A DNA stretch of 64,000 nt from Zingiber officinale (GCF_018446385.1 NC_055990.1:22501558-22565557), one strand, 5' to 3'. Counted from the first letter of the stretch, positions 28,080-41,216 are shown. Translations and numbers: made by a program. Notes: a model not told the origin generated them from the sequence alone.

Positions 28080-28980
28080 TGGGTTAGGATGTATAACTGA
28101 TGTGGCGGATATATAAGGGGCTCCCGCGTAGGATCAAAAAGTCAATCTTCCGATTAACATGGCAGTCAAGTTTAAGGTAGGTCGACCCGAGTGAATGGTC
28201 GATTGGGACACCAGAAATCACCATTTGATCGGCAATGCTCTGCTACGTCCTCTCACTCGGCTCACAGGATCAAGGGACTCTGCTCCCTTACATCCTCCCG
28301 ATCGGCAGTCTCTGTTCCCCTACATCCTCCCAATCAGTTCACAGGACCACAGGCCTCTGCTCCCCTACATCAAGGATCACAAGGCTTTGCATAGCAGAGA
28401 TGCACGGATTTGACATATCTCTTACGTTGATATGACAATTAATGTGGGAATTACAAAGGTATTATAGAAGGGTCATGTTCGTACAGATGCAAGTACGTCT
28501 TTTGCTTCGCACACATCTTACATTCTTCTATTACCGTACATCTTCCACATTTTCTCCATCTCACTGACTTGAATGTCGGAGTGGTTGCGCCAGAGACCCT
28601 TGACTTACTAACGCTCCTTCCTGCTCCACCTTATGATATTGGAAGTCTTCTTGCAGTCAACTTCAAAGGCATCTCGTCAGTGATCCCCCTTTTTATCCTT
28701 CAAGGTTTTCTTGTAGTCAACTTAAAAGCTATCTCGCCGATGGTTCAGCTTTCGTCAATTTCAAACGCAATCAATAACTATTGGTCAACTCTTTCTCTTA
28801 CCACGGCATTCATACTTAGCTTCCCTCATATCTGTCTCCATTCTCAGATTGTTATTAGTTCCAAGAATATAATAACAAGAACTACCTCAGGCAAGATGAA
28901 ACCCTCAACAAATACTATCAAATCTTGTACAATAATAAAAAAAAATTACATAAAAAGACAATAACGAAATTCCATGTAAA
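28080..28980. repeat. Probable dispersed repeat, type unclear
   Basis: Contains short direct repeats such as ctctgctcccttacatcctccc and its variants (28240-28390), and two aggttttcttgtagtcaactt-like units at 28645 and 28700. The look is that of an LTR, but ends and target duplication were not found. Confidence 0.35.
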
Positions 28981-29504
28981 TTGTTGTTACCTGGGAAGAA
29001 AATGAGTGGTTGGATGGTTGAAGTGATGAACTAGGAAGCAGAGATATGATATGTTGCACACCCATCATTATTTTTTTAAAAAAAAATTCACTTTCTTTAG
29101 CCTAAATACTATACCCTAATCCCTTAAAAAAAATTAGGTGTTCACGGATAGGTGTGCAACGTAACATTTCCGCTAGGAAGCATATTTATAAATATGGAGG
29201 TACAGATATTGCTGATGTGGGGTGACACTTTTAATTATTCCAGTGTGATATTTGGGCAGAACACTTTCTTTTAATCCTTAATGTTTTCCTACAAAGACCC
29301 AAATAACCACTGTGGGAGAGAGCAATTTATACAGAGTTCGAAAACACTTTTTTTTCTTTAATTGAAGTTGGCGAAAAGCTGATTTAGTCAGAAATTTTAT
29401 GTCGATTCAGTTTGAGCTCAATGTGTTCCAGTTTCTCGATAATTACTTGAACTGCTGTGATTCTGAAAACATTGTTAAAAAGTAATCATTTATGATGTTG
29501 TTAT

Positions 29505-29690
29505 TCATCCGTCTGATGGTTTTATTCTAATATTTGGACTAGCTTCACAAACCCAAGCTGACAGTTGTTGGATGAACTGAATAGGGTGCACATCTTGGAT
29601 GGATTGCTCAGGACTTGTGAATTGTGGTTCATCAATAAGCCAGAGAGTAGGACGAGTAGGACAAGCTGAACGGGTTAGATATATCATTTC
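29505..29690 (-). other. Possible coding fragment, unidentified
   Basis: A 60-residue minus-strand frame reads as ordinary protein (LWLIDEPQFTSPEQSIQDVH and on). It lies upstream, on the same strand, of the exon-like pieces at 27.1-28.0 kb and could belong to the same gene, with a repeat in the intron between. No family was recognised. Confidence 0.25.
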
Positions 29691-30068
29691 AAGAATAGGT
29701 GGAAGTTCTTAGATAAAATTCTTGCATGTTCAGTAATTCTTTTACTATTATGATTTGTATAAATGTACTTCTTGCTCATTGATCCTTCTTCAAACCACTA
29801 TCACATGTAACCTCACATGCCCACCATACAAACTTCATTAGCCTTTGGAGTTAACTGCAGTCCTCTCTGAAAGACTCCAAACATTTTAAATTTCTAGCTT
29901 AAATCTCTACGAGCATGTGAATTCAAAACTAGAAATAAAGTGAATGAACAATCTTTATTTGATATTTTTTGTCACCAAGTGTATACAGCACAGGAAACCA
30001 ATCAGTGCACAAAGGAACTGCTAACAGTGAATCATTCTCTCACCCAGACCTTGCAAATACAGAAATTT

Positions 30069-31031
30069 TTATGAATCAGTGCAATTACTCAGCACAGAAG
30101 AGAGGAGATCTGTCCTGATGTCACAAAGTGGAGCTTGTATTGAGCCAGAGAAGGAAAAGGTCCCTTCGAGGTTCTCTGGCCACCTGAGCTCCTCACTCTC
30201 ATCCTTGTAGAGCAGCATATCTGGCCAAGTGAGGATGCCACTGTCAAAGGAGAAGGAGTTGCTGCTGCTCATGCTACTGCTACTGATAGAAAGACAAACT
30301 CGCGTAACATCGTCGATCGAAGTGGACATGTTTGGATGTGGAGTGGATGGAAAGGAGTAAGCCTCCGGGAGTACTTGGTCCAGGAAGAAAGCTTTGGCCA
30401 TAGTCGGCACAAATTCCCTCTCACTTGATTGCCTATCCGACACTAGTGAAGAAGCTGAGTTGGAGTTGTCGAAAGGTTTGTGTGTGTTTGGATCAATGCC
30501 ACTCTGCCTCAGCTTCTTCCTGAGAAAAGAGTTCCAGTAGTTCTTGATCTCGTTGTCCGTCCTACCGGGCAAGCGTGCTGCGATCTGCGACCACCTGAGG
30601 GACCAAGATCTCAAGAGCATTAGTGAGGTCGATTCTAGGGGGGCAAAATTTTAAAGTGAGAACTAATTGTTGGTTGCATCTACTTGTTCCCGAGTGCAGC
30701 ATGTAGCTCGACTATGAGCTCCTCTTCCTCGGCCGAGAACATGCCTCGTTTGAGGTCAGGCCTCAGGTAGTTTATCCACCTCAACCTGCAACTCTTGCCA
30801 CACCTCTGCAGACCTGCAAATTGTTGCCGAGGCACAACAATGGCTCACAAATTTTCCTTTGCAGCAATGGCAATTGATGCAATTGAGCAACTGTTTACCT
30901 GCTAGTTTAGGAACAGAGCTCCAACAGCCATGGCCGTACTTTATCACGTGCTCGGTCAGCTTCGCGTCTTCATCCGGAGACCACAGGCCCTTCCTTAGCT
31001 TCTGCTCATGGCAGCACGGGTGCCTGCCCAT
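30069..31031 (-). CDS. R2R3-MYB transcription factor, MYB61/50/86-like
   Basis: A DNA-binding transcription factor. Exons on the minus strand: 31031-30899, 30813-30684, 30594-30069; GT-AG junctions keep frame and give 262 residues. The start [20 protein letters not shown] is the typical opening of the R2 repeat. R2 (about 14-61) has its three tryptophans and [15 protein letters not shown]3 (about 67-112) has the usual Phe replacing its first tryptophan, then [20 protein letters not shown]. The tag [10 protein letters not shown] after R3 is found in the MYB61/50/55/86 branch, whose members act in wall, mucilage or stomatal programmes; that role here is inference. The C-terminal half is Ser-rich and acidic, with [10 protein letters not shown] as a possible activation patch. 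Both introns are short, and their sites within the MYB domain are the common ones. Confidence 0.93.
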
Positions 31032-31252
31032 TGCTAAGGTGTGGGAATGTAGCAGTGCTTGAACTGAGCTTAAGAAGAAGTGAAAGATGTCACAATCAAC
31101 TGGATGCCTTCAAAATGGGATTGTCCTCTTCTTCTCCTCCCCCTCCTCTCCTTCCACACCTTGATTTAGATTTAAAGAGAGAAGAGGAGAGGAGAGAAAG
31201 AGTTGGGCCATCCATATCTATCTTTCGGGTTGCTGCCATGGTGGGTCTGCTA

Positions 31253-31272
31253 GTTTTATATATATATATAAC
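31253..31272 (-). promoter_or_regulatory. TA-rich possible TATA region of the MYB gene
   Basis: A tatatatatata run lies about 220-240 bp upstream of the MYB start codon on the minus strand. It could serve as a TATA element but may be just a microsatellite. Confidence 0.25.
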
Positions 31273-33049
31273 ACTGAAGTTTTTTGAATGATTTGCTAAT
31301 TGCCACATGCGTAGGCCAATGACCGTGTAACATATGCACAGACAGTTGATCCATCTACATTTGAATGTGAAAGCCCCCCCAACCTTTGTCCAAAAGCCTT
31401 CTTGATTTATCTCGCTTAACTCTAAATCAAGCAATTGTTAATTATATATATATAGGAATAGTCAAGAAAAACTACTTGTCTAATTTGTAGTACCTTCAAT
31501 CTAATCTCCTTTGCTTAGACATCTCTTATAGTTTCATCTCTAATTTGTTCAGGTGAGTTAATTTGATTGTTATCTGAAGCTATATAAGTACTCAATTGCT
31601 AGATCGATGCTCACTTACCATGGCTCTCTTGCTATCTTGATGCACTTTTGGTTAAGTACATATTGTGCACGTTGGAAATGCTAATATCACCTTGTAGTAT
31701 TTGTGTAGGTAGAAGCTTGAGGGTATTCACAAAAGAGAAAAGGACTTTGAACCTAGAAGGGTAAGACTTAATGGAGTCGGACTGGACTACAATGAAAGGT
31801 GAGGTACACGATGGCAACATATACGATCATATTAATACTGCCAAAATAAGTAGGTAGTTAAGGAGGCATTTCCCCTTAAATGCATGATCACTCATGACAG
31901 TTCTCTTTGAACAGAAGGAATAGGACATACATGTTCTTACTAAAAATGTAATAATATTTTCTTTCATTTGTTTTCTAATTAATTCGAGTCCCATGAGAAT
32001 TCTGATTCGTAAGAAAATCTAAGAAGAAATAATTAAGCTGACAAAAAAATATGGAATTTATGTCCTGTCATTTCTTTGCTTAAGTGAAAGGAATATTTTG
32101 AAAATGGAGCTAGAGATGAACATGGGTGTTGGTTCCATTCATGGTGCATTTGGTGGATGCATAATAAAATTGGTATTGTATGATATAGTATTAATTTGTT
32201 GAATTATTAAAGATAATATTGTATTAGGCCAAGGTTAACTAAGAGATACCCTTGATCTAAGACCTCATTAATTTTTTCCTTCCATGGTGTCTTTCAAAGT
32301 CTCTCTTATCCTATTTTCTTTCATGAGATACCCTTTGAAGTTTGTTTAACTAATGTTACATCTGTTTTATTACACTCCTTTGTAACCTTGAAAATTTTAT
32401 GTTATTATTTTCTTTCAGAGCACCTCTGGCCGATGTGCCGCTACATGTGGAAGGTATGCTTCACCAACTTATTACCCTTTAAATAGTGTTTCTTTACCTC
32501 TCTGTCTTTAAGCTGAAGATGGACACAGATAAAAAGACATAGTTTTCTCTAAATCATAGGGCATATCTTATCATTTGGCTTCTACACTAGTTGCTCTTTC
32601 TATGACTGGGTCAGTCTCTACTCTCTCCCATCCCATTATCGAGACATTGATTGATTCACTCTCGCTACAAAAACCCTACTGATGGAGTCATCAGAAAGCT
32701 GTACAATATAATACACACATAGCTGGTCCTGGTCTGTGAATCCACCATCTATTGCTGTCCCTCTTATAAGCAAGTTGGCATAAAATATAGAAAACAGTGC
32801 AGTGAGTTTTGGCCCTCACGCATAGATGGTCCTCCTCTTAGGGAAGCATGCAAATTAACTTGGGTCCCTGCCCTTCTCTCTGCATCAAACTGTCACAATC
32901 ATCAACTTGCACGTTAAGTATAATTATAAATGTCATGCATGACATTATTGTTGTTTGTATATGTTTCCTCCTTTGGGATTTAGTGCATGCAGCAATTTTT
33001 TTTTTAACAATATTTAATAGTTTCAATAATAATAATAATTTTTTAAAAA
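31273..33049. other. Intergenic DNA upstream of MYB
   Basis: AT-rich, with a second (TA)n run near 31442-31453 and poly-T/A runs near 32995-33060. No gene or complete element was recognised. Confidence 0.4.
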
Positions 33050-36000
33050 ATTCTTGTAAAAAAATTTGTGACAAATTTTATATTATTATTTTTACTAATA
33101 TGTCTTCGCCAAAAATTTACAATGAATAATATTTTATAACAAAACTTATTGTAAATTAGCAACTAATTTTACAACGAAAAATAAATTTTGTTGTAATTTT
33201 GCCAAAAAAAAAATTAGTGACAGATTTTGCTTAAAAACAATTGTGGCATGGTAAAAATTATTTTCGTCAAATATGTGATGAAAATAATTTTTGTTGTAAA
33301 ATCTATGATGAAAATATATTTTTCATCGTAGATTTGCAACGGAAATTATTTTTGTCGTCAAATCTATAATGAAATTTTTTTTCGTCACAGATTTGGTGAT
33401 AAAAATATTTTCGTCGTAGGTTTTGTAACGAAAATATTTTATTTTCTGGCAAAAGTAGTTGCAAATGTTACAACAAATTTATTTTCATTGTAAAATTTGT
33501 TGCAAACGTTCAAATTTGTGACACATCAAGACTCGTTGTGACGAACTTATTTTTGTTTAAAATTTATTGCAAACTTAACATTTTTTGTAACAAAATTTGA
33601 GACGGGCATCAATGACAAATCTGTAACTTTTGGACGGATATATGTTTCACTAGCTATTTAGATCAATTTTCCTTATATAACCTATTTTTATACCTACACA
33701 TCTAACTTCATCGACAACTAACCGTCCAATCATCATCAACATTAAATTTATAATGTTATGATGTATGTACTAATTATTAATCAATCGAACTAACTATTCA
33801 ATAAGATCAATAAACTAAGATTTCCACGATAAATTCATCATAGTAGTCAACAAAAGTAAAGTGTCATCAAGTTCTAATATTCATATATCAACCATACAAA
33901 ACCAAGAAAATCAACAACAAAACACACATGTAACAATCAAATAACATTCATATGCAACAATTGCAAGTACAATCACCACCATCATCATAAACATCATCGA
34001 AGAAATCATCACCATCACGAGCTTCACTGAGAGGAGATAGAGAAAGGGTAATATGACTTAGAGCAAATGGTAATTGAAGATGCTGTATGATTAAGATCTA
34101 TTATTGGCGAAACTCATTTATTGTTTTTTTTATCCCTTTGCCTTCATAGTGTACCGAACTCTTGAAGTGCATTGTCTCTTTGTACGGGTAACTCCTTCAA
34201 ATAGCTAACATCTTCATTCAATTGATTTATTTCTACCCTTAGTGCTGGTGGGGTGGAAGAGGACGTACCAACGATTCTACAATTTGTACTCAAAGAATTA
34301 GTTCAAATATTCTTTCCCTTTTCGATTCACCACTTGCCTCAATCAATAGACTCACATTACTAATAGATAACTTAAATCCGCCAGTATAATTACTAACATC
34401 CGAACTTTTCTGTATTAGCTCATCGTATCTATCATACATTGTCATGTGTTTAGCAATGATATTTAATACATAAAGCCTTTGTAACTTATGAGTTAAAGGC
34501 AAATAAAATATTTGTCAAAGTGATGTTTCATTTGCGTTATTCTGATGGTTGCTGATTACAACCCGACCTCCTGATATTCTTGTACTTACATTGATTACAA
34601 AATTTATCATCTCCTCAATATAGTATACGCAAACATCAATTCTTTCCATTGGAATACCTAATTTTTTCATACTATAGAAATCATTGGACATTATATAATC
34701 ATGTGACAATATCTCTCCAATAAATTGAGCAAAATCATTAAAATAATTTTTAGACACATTATGCTCTGTCTTGACATTCAACAGTCTTACGATTAAAGAG
34801 ATAATTTAGTTTGATTATCACAATCAACTCACACATGTTCATTTGCAACACTCAATACTTCTTGAAAAATATGGTTCATTATTCGTATTTTCATCAATAC
34901 CTGATACTTCTATCTCCTCCAATTGCAATAGATAACTAGTATACATTTGTTCAAATGTTGGAGGAAAACTAGAACTTATCGCGCTTGATTCGGGAATAAA
35001 ATTTTGACCCGCTGCATAATTACCATCCTCTAATATGAATTTAATTGATCATAATAAATTTGATCCCTGCTAACTAAGATTTGTATGTTACGTTTATACT
35101 CTTTATCATATAAGAATGGTTCACTATAAAATACCCAATTATAATAATTCAAGATAAAACTAAATCTTCAAAAACATTCTCAAACTCTATCACACTGAAA
35201 AAATTCATCATTATCTAAAATTTAAAAATTGTTCCAACCTAATAATAAACTCATCAAGTAAACCCTAACTTCAGTAAATTCTTTCTATACATTCAACTAA
35301 TTTTTTCCCGTATTTTTCCTATTTCCTAATTTAAAATTATTAAAATATTAATAAAAACTATCACAAATAAAAGATACTACCTCATAACAACAATAACATC
35401 ATTATCTAAAAGTGCATATATCTTGAGTTGCATTAGTTGTTTTGATAAAAAAAAAAAAAAATGAAAGAAGAGAAGAAGAATACCTAATAAACTTTAAAGA
35501 TTTTGCTTCTTAAAGAGTATTTGGAACCTGTCAAAAACAAAAAAAAAAAAAAGAATTGCTCCAACACAATATATCCTTCTAAGTTTTTCTAATATAAGTG
35601 TGATTTTGCAACGAAATATATTCATCATAGAATTCACAGTAAATTTACACGAATTCAAAATTCATTGTCAAATTTTGTGACTAATTATAAATTCATTGTA
35701 AAATTTGACAACGAATTAAAAATATGTCGCTAAATTTATAATGAATTCAAAGTTCATTGTAAAATTTGTCAACTAATTCAAGGTTCTTTGTAAACTTTGA
35801 AAATTTTGTAACAAAATCAAAATTTATTCAAATTTAAAGTTCGTTGCAAATTTTACAATAAATTTACGACGAATTCAAAATTTATCACTAATTTTGCAAG
35901 GAGTTCAAAATTCGTCACGAATTTATGACGAATTTTATGACAATAAATTTTTCAGTCATGAATTTTTCAATGAAAGTTTTTGATTGTCAATTTTGCAACA

Positions 36001-36115
36001 AAATATATTTTTTCACTAATTTTATTATTGATTAGTGATGATTTATTTGTTGTTGCTAATTTTGTTATAGATCTAATTTTTTTTCATCGTTAAAATTCGT
36101 ATCTATACTTTTTTG
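33050..36115 (-). mobile_element. CACTA (En/Spm) DNA transposon relic
   Basis: Both flanks, about 33050-33610 and 35590-36090, carry dense short repeats of the aaatttgtgacgaaa / cgttgcaaaattt kind in both orientations, like the subterminal repeats of CACTA elements. Between them, minus-strand pieces match the start of a TNP2-type transposase: 34781-34515 reads MNVKTEHNVSKNYFNDFAQF, then a KKLGIPMERIDVC block. An upstream piece near 34900-35000 includes MYTSYLLQLEE-like residues. The transposase is clearly broken and the CACTA tips were not found, so this is a dead internal part. Confidence 0.6.
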
Positions 36116-37429
36116 AAAAATGATATGTTCAAAGAAAAAATTTCAATGAAAAGCTCAAGGATACACACATAATTCATGTGGTCCACAAAAAATGAAATGA
36201 TGACTATAAATTTATATGTCTATCCTTGATCTTTTCTTTAAAATTTTTTCTTTGAACATATCATTGCTCTATTTTTTATAGAGTAAATCTTGTTGATCAG
36301 AATCTGGCCAGCTAGAATTCTCTATCGTCCAATCATAATACATGCATGTATATGCATGTAATTAATATATGTATATGATATTACTAAAATACTCTTGTAC
36401 ATACATACATGTATGAATTCTAATTGGTCAAATTTTAACTATTTAGCATTACTCTTTTTTTTTAATGTGCATTCATGGGTCATGAGATCCTCTCGTTTCT
36501 TCATGTCCTGGAAAAACATGCATGGAGATAATGCATTAAAACAACACATAATTTCACGTAAAGTTAATGTGGAAGGAGAAAAGTGAGTGATTAGAATGAG
36601 AGACCAACCATCTTACCTGATGTAACTTTCCACCCACCTCCGAGTCTCAATCACATGAGGCGAACTATTATTTCTCCAATTGAGTGTGCCAATTAGAATG
36701 TGTTCAAATTTTTTTTTTTTCAATATTGACTTTTATTTAATTAACGTATAGATACAAAATAGATAAAGAACGGACACTTACGTAAAAATGGTTTCATGCA
36801 CACGACCGCACCGAAGCATCGTGCGGCTCGCATGTCGGTCCCCCCAGTTTGGGGTTGGGGGGTGCCCATCACGTGGTGGGGTCTGAAGACTCGCATTTAT
36901 TGGCGGCGTTGGTTGATTGATAGATGCTTAGCGTATTATAAGTCGACGCGTGTCCTTAAGGGAATCTTTTTCACTTTTTCTCCGGGTAGTACGTTACTTG
37001 GACGCCGCCGTTATTACTATAAAGACGATACACGTGGCGCATCCCCACGGCTTCAACTCGACTAATAATATTTCTGCATTATTATTATTATTATCAAAAT
37101 ATTTCTAACGTCTCTGTATGAAAGATATGCAAATCGCTTTAAGAAATAATATTATTATTATTTGATAGTGATTTGTTGGGCCAAAATATGTCGATTTTTT
37201 GTTGGTTAAACAAAAAACAAATCTATTTTATTTTAACAATCGGTTAGGTTTTCTCTTTCTTTTAGAAATCTGTTAAGGGAGAAGGATGGGATATGCATGA
37301 CGTTAAGAAAGTATTTGATATATTTATCTACTCCAAAATATTGAAAAGGGAATGTAATCTTATTTTTTTTAAACTTTCATGCATGAAAATAACTCATGAC
37401 TTGTCGATGGGTGAGTATGCCAATGGCAT
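36116..37429. other. Intergenic DNA, with a GC-rich island at 36800-37065
   Basis: Mostly AT-rich. The island at 36800-37065 has G-box-like words (atcacgtggtgg, acacgtggcgc) and a short open frame with no known domain. It could be a promoter-like or old gene fragment. An (ATT)n run lies near 37078-37095. Confidence 0.35.
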
Positions 37430-37432
37430 TTA

Positions 37433-38177
37433 GGGAGTGTTTGGAAGAATTTGTACTTATTCAAAAGTAATTTTTATAAAGATTATTTTAAAATTAATGA
37501 GAAGTTAAAATTTGAAGTGTTTGGAAATAATAGTTAAAAGCTAATATAAGATATAGTTTGAGTGTTTGATGAATAATTACTTTTAAGTTTAAATTTTAGT
37601 TAAATGATAATAATATTTTTAAACTATATAAATTAATCTTTTTTTAATTATCTAAATATAATTTTGACACACCATCTATAATAATGTGTTTATATAATTA
37701 TTATTATATTTTAAATATTATATCAAAATTAATTTTTTTAATAACATGAATGTTTAAAAAATGTATAAAATTAATAAAAATAAAAATATAAAAAATGACA
37801 AAACTTATATAAATACATAAAATATATATATATAAAATTTTGGAAATACAAATTATATAAAAATATAAAATATTATTTAAAAATAAATATTGATGATAAA
37901 ATATGATTATTATTTTAAGTTAAAAGAGTGGTGACAATTATGTAAAATGATAAATTTATTAAGGATATAAATATCAACTTTTAATTTTAGACGGTAAAAA
38001 AAGAAAAAGCAATAAAAAAATCAAAATTTTACAATAAAAAAAATTAAAGTTTTACTTCAACTTTTGAATAAAAGTTACATAAACTGAAACAGAAGTTAAC
38101 ATTCACAAACATTCAAAACTACTTTTATGCAACTATAATCTAAGAAACGCTTAGTAAAAGATTTATCAAACATTCCC
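37433..38177. mobile_element. Harbinger/Tourist-like MITE, 745 bp
   Basis: Ends gggagtgtttgg and aaacattccc are inverted repeats, flanked by TTA at 37430-37432 and 38178-38180, the PIF/Harbinger target size. The interior is very AT-rich and non-coding. At 745 bp it is large for a MITE. Confidence 0.6.
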
Positions 38178-38180
38178 TTA

Positions 38181-39576
38181 GATGTTTAATTGATCTTTTA
38201 ATATAGCCTATGAATCAAGACCAGCCCTACCGTGGTCAAGGTGGGGTCGACACATAGGGCCCACCTCGAGTAGGGCCCACCTCTATTAGTAAACAAAATT
38301 AGTATTTATTGAATAAAAAATAATTTAATAAAAATCTAATTATAAAATCTAAAATGATGGTAGATTTTTTTTTTTTTGTTTTGGTAAAAGTGTCGATAAT
38401 AAAAAAGAGAAATGCCTATGGGAGGAAGTTCGATCATATCTTTTCTTCTTTTATTTTTTTCTATTTCTTCTTAAACCTTAAATTTATTTTTGCTTGCTGT
38501 CTCACACTCAAACTTTTCACTTTCACCCACTTTGACATCCCCCGACAGCCCCCTTCCTAATTTCCACATTGTGATTTCTAGTGTCGTAGTCATTGCATCG
38601 TTGCGTCACCACCAATGCCCAATGACACTATACACGTGTTTAGATCCTTCAAGGTTTCAATTTAAGTAGAGTTTTCTTATTTGATCCATGTTGATTTAGC
38701 TTGATGTATAATTAAATAAAAAATAATTTTAGATTACTCAATTAGTTTTTTTATATCTTTTTATTATGATAAAATTCTTATTATGTTAATAAAATTATTT
38801 TTATAGTATCGATTTTATTATTATTTTTATATAAATACAAATGTCTGTTTTTTTTTTTACCAGACCCTTTTAGGAATGAATCTCATTGAGAGAGGGGTCA
38901 TTTATTATTCTTCTTAAAATTAAACTCGTTAGGAATATAGACACTTATTTTATACATAAGTGTATCATAATAGTAAATAAATTTCTTTTGGCAAGATTGC
39001 CTCCACAAGAAATAGCACGTGGAATGCCAGCATTGATGACTTTGACGTTTAGGCAAAGACAAAAATAATAATAGGTATAAAAAAGTTTGTCTCGTACTAA
39101 TCCATCACACGAGTTGCTTTTGTAGGTGGCGTAAAATAATTAGAAATTCTTATTCGTTATCTCAAAAAAAAGATCGAACTCCCTAAGTAACATCTCGTGG
39201 TCCACTCTAGTGAGACTGAGAACCGCCAACCAATAAGTGTGCCTTACAACCAACTGTTCAAGTCCAAGCTATTGTTCCTACGAAATCTCTCGATCGAGGT
39301 GAGTTACATGGTACAATGAGAATGCTTGGCTTCAATGAAAGATATGACATGAGTCTATAATTAAAGGACACCACCAAGATCTAATTAATACCCATCAGGA
39401 ATTTTCAAAGTAAGCAACTCCATAGAAACGTGAAATTTTAAGTTGGCTAGCTAGCTATACTTGAGAAATTCGTCTTAACCTTGTTGTTGTCGATCGACGT
39501 AAATATCTCAAAATTAAAGACAACTAAGAAGAGTGAAGTTTTCAAAATTTAAATGCATACAATTTATTATCCTAAG
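38181..39576. other. Intergenic DNA, nothing identified
   Basis: AT-rich sequence with poly-T runs; no gene or element with clear ends was seen. Confidence 0.4.
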
Positions 39577-39581
39577 AGATT

Positions 39582-39771
39582 CGTTGCGCCCAAAAGATGG
39601 ACATATATCTTCACAATGACATGATATTGTTCACTTTGGGCATATGCCCTCATGACTTTGCTCTTGAACTCTACCCAAAGGGTCTCATACCAATGGAGAT
39701 ATCTTATATCCTTTTAACCCCATGATCTTTACTAAATCTTTTCAATGTGGGACTTTGATTTAACCCCAACA
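39582..39771 (-). mobile_element. Solo LTR of a TRIM-like miniature retrotransposon
   Basis: 190-bp sequence matching the two LTRs at 43348-43536 and 43771-43958 along its length. It is flanked by agatt at 39577-39581 and 39772-39776, an exact 5-bp target duplication. That shows an insertion later reduced to one LTR by recombination. Confidence 0.75.
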
Positions 39772-40067
39772 AGATTAACTAGAGTTCTTAACCTCTAATA
39801 AGGAAACAATGAACATGCACAACCTTAGTTGGCAAATAGGGGCATGTCGATTCACTTTTGTCATTTGTTCTAGTTGGATATATGTGAATGGAGAAAAGAT
39901 GAAAGAAGCATGAAATTTCATTGTGAATGAAACTTTAGTCCCACATATTGGTTGATTTATATTGATTCACATGCATTAATAATATGAATAAATGCATGAG
40001 GAGAGACTCTCTCTCGTACGTGGGTGCGTAGAGGGTGCAAATACAGGGTCTGGATTGAACTTACACA

Positions 40068-40291
40068 TAAGGGTGAGCATTCAGTTAATTCGGTTAATTT
40101 GATATTAATTTTATATAAATTCTTTTTATTGTTATTTTAAATAAATTTAATTAATTTGGTGTTAACCGAAATAACCAATTGGTTAATTTAATTTTAGTAA
40201 AACTTTGATTTGATTTGGTTAGCTAACATTAAATCGGTTTTCGGTTAATTCGGTTAATTTATGGACCGAATTAACTGAATACTTATCCCTG
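40068..40291. mobile_element. hAT-type MITE, 224 bp
   Basis: Inverted ends read taagggtgagcattcagtta and, from the other side, cagggataagtattcagtta. Flanked by the 8-bp duplication cttacaca (40060-40067 and 40292-40299), the hAT target size. The interior is full of ggttaattcggtt-like words and codes for nothing. Confidence 0.85.
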
Positions 40292-40793
40292 CTTACACAT
40301 GCCAAATGTCGGACCGATTGGGGTTAAATTTGTCCAAGTGGAACAACTAACATTTTGTCACGTAAACTTTTTTTACTTCTTGTGTAATGGATGCATTAAA
40401 ATAAGATCAATGCAGAATCAAAATGATAAAGTGAAACGCTGCACATTGGTCTGGACTCCTACATAAGGAGGCTGCGACCACAAGTAAAAGGTTACATGCT
40501 CAAAAAGTTGAAACTCTTCACCTACATTCCCCTTCAACTCTGTCGTGCATCTCTTGCTCGACGGAGTGCCCATGATAGCAGTCGAGTACCTCTCAGTTCG
40601 TCGTGACCACCAGTGCTTAGTGGGAATTACAGCTCACCGTTGTATCCTGGGAAACAAATGACTCGAGAAAGCCTCAAAGCACAACCGAAGGTGGGCTGAA
40701 TCTATTTTAAGAAAACTGCGTATCGCAGGCCTCAGTTCACACGTTCGGCCGCTGCACATCTCTTGCCCGATTGCAGTGCTCGCCCAGCCTCAG

Positions 40794-41216
40794 TAGGGAT
40801 GACAATGGGTCGGGTTCGGGTCGGATTCTATATCCTCCGTACCCATACCCATCGGGTATAGGATATCCAATGGGTATACCCATACCCATTAAAGGACCGA
40901 ATATATTCTATATGTGTAATTTTTCTTCTTTCTATCGAGCTATTATCATTCAACAAAAACATATTAAAATTAACATCATATTAAAATATATATATATAAT
41001 TAAAAAAATAGATTAAACATCTATATAGGCCTACTAATATCAACAAAAAATAGTAAGTTGATTTTAGAAAAAGAAAATTTTCTTTAATATATGTATATAT
41101 ATTATTTAATCGGGTATTCGGGTCGGGTATCGGGTATTGATAGTCCCTCCATACCCTCCTCCATTCGGGTCGGATGTCGGATCCTCCATCGGGTTCGGGT
41201 GGAATTGCCATCCCTA
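40794..41216. mobile_element. hAT-type MITE, 423 bp
   Basis: Ends tagggatgacaat and attgccatcccta are inverted repeats. An exact 8-bp duplication, agcctcag, flanks it (40786-40793 and 41217-41224). Inner borders carry gggtcgggttcgggt words, in inverted order at the two sides. Non-coding. A fragment of similar sequence (cgatcctccgacaggtatgg) lies near 42990. Confidence 0.88.

Noticed and set aside
28191-28435. Three overlapping plus-strand frames rich in Ser/His/Pro
   Set aside because: They follow short direct repeats in a probable dispersed element and show no known domain.
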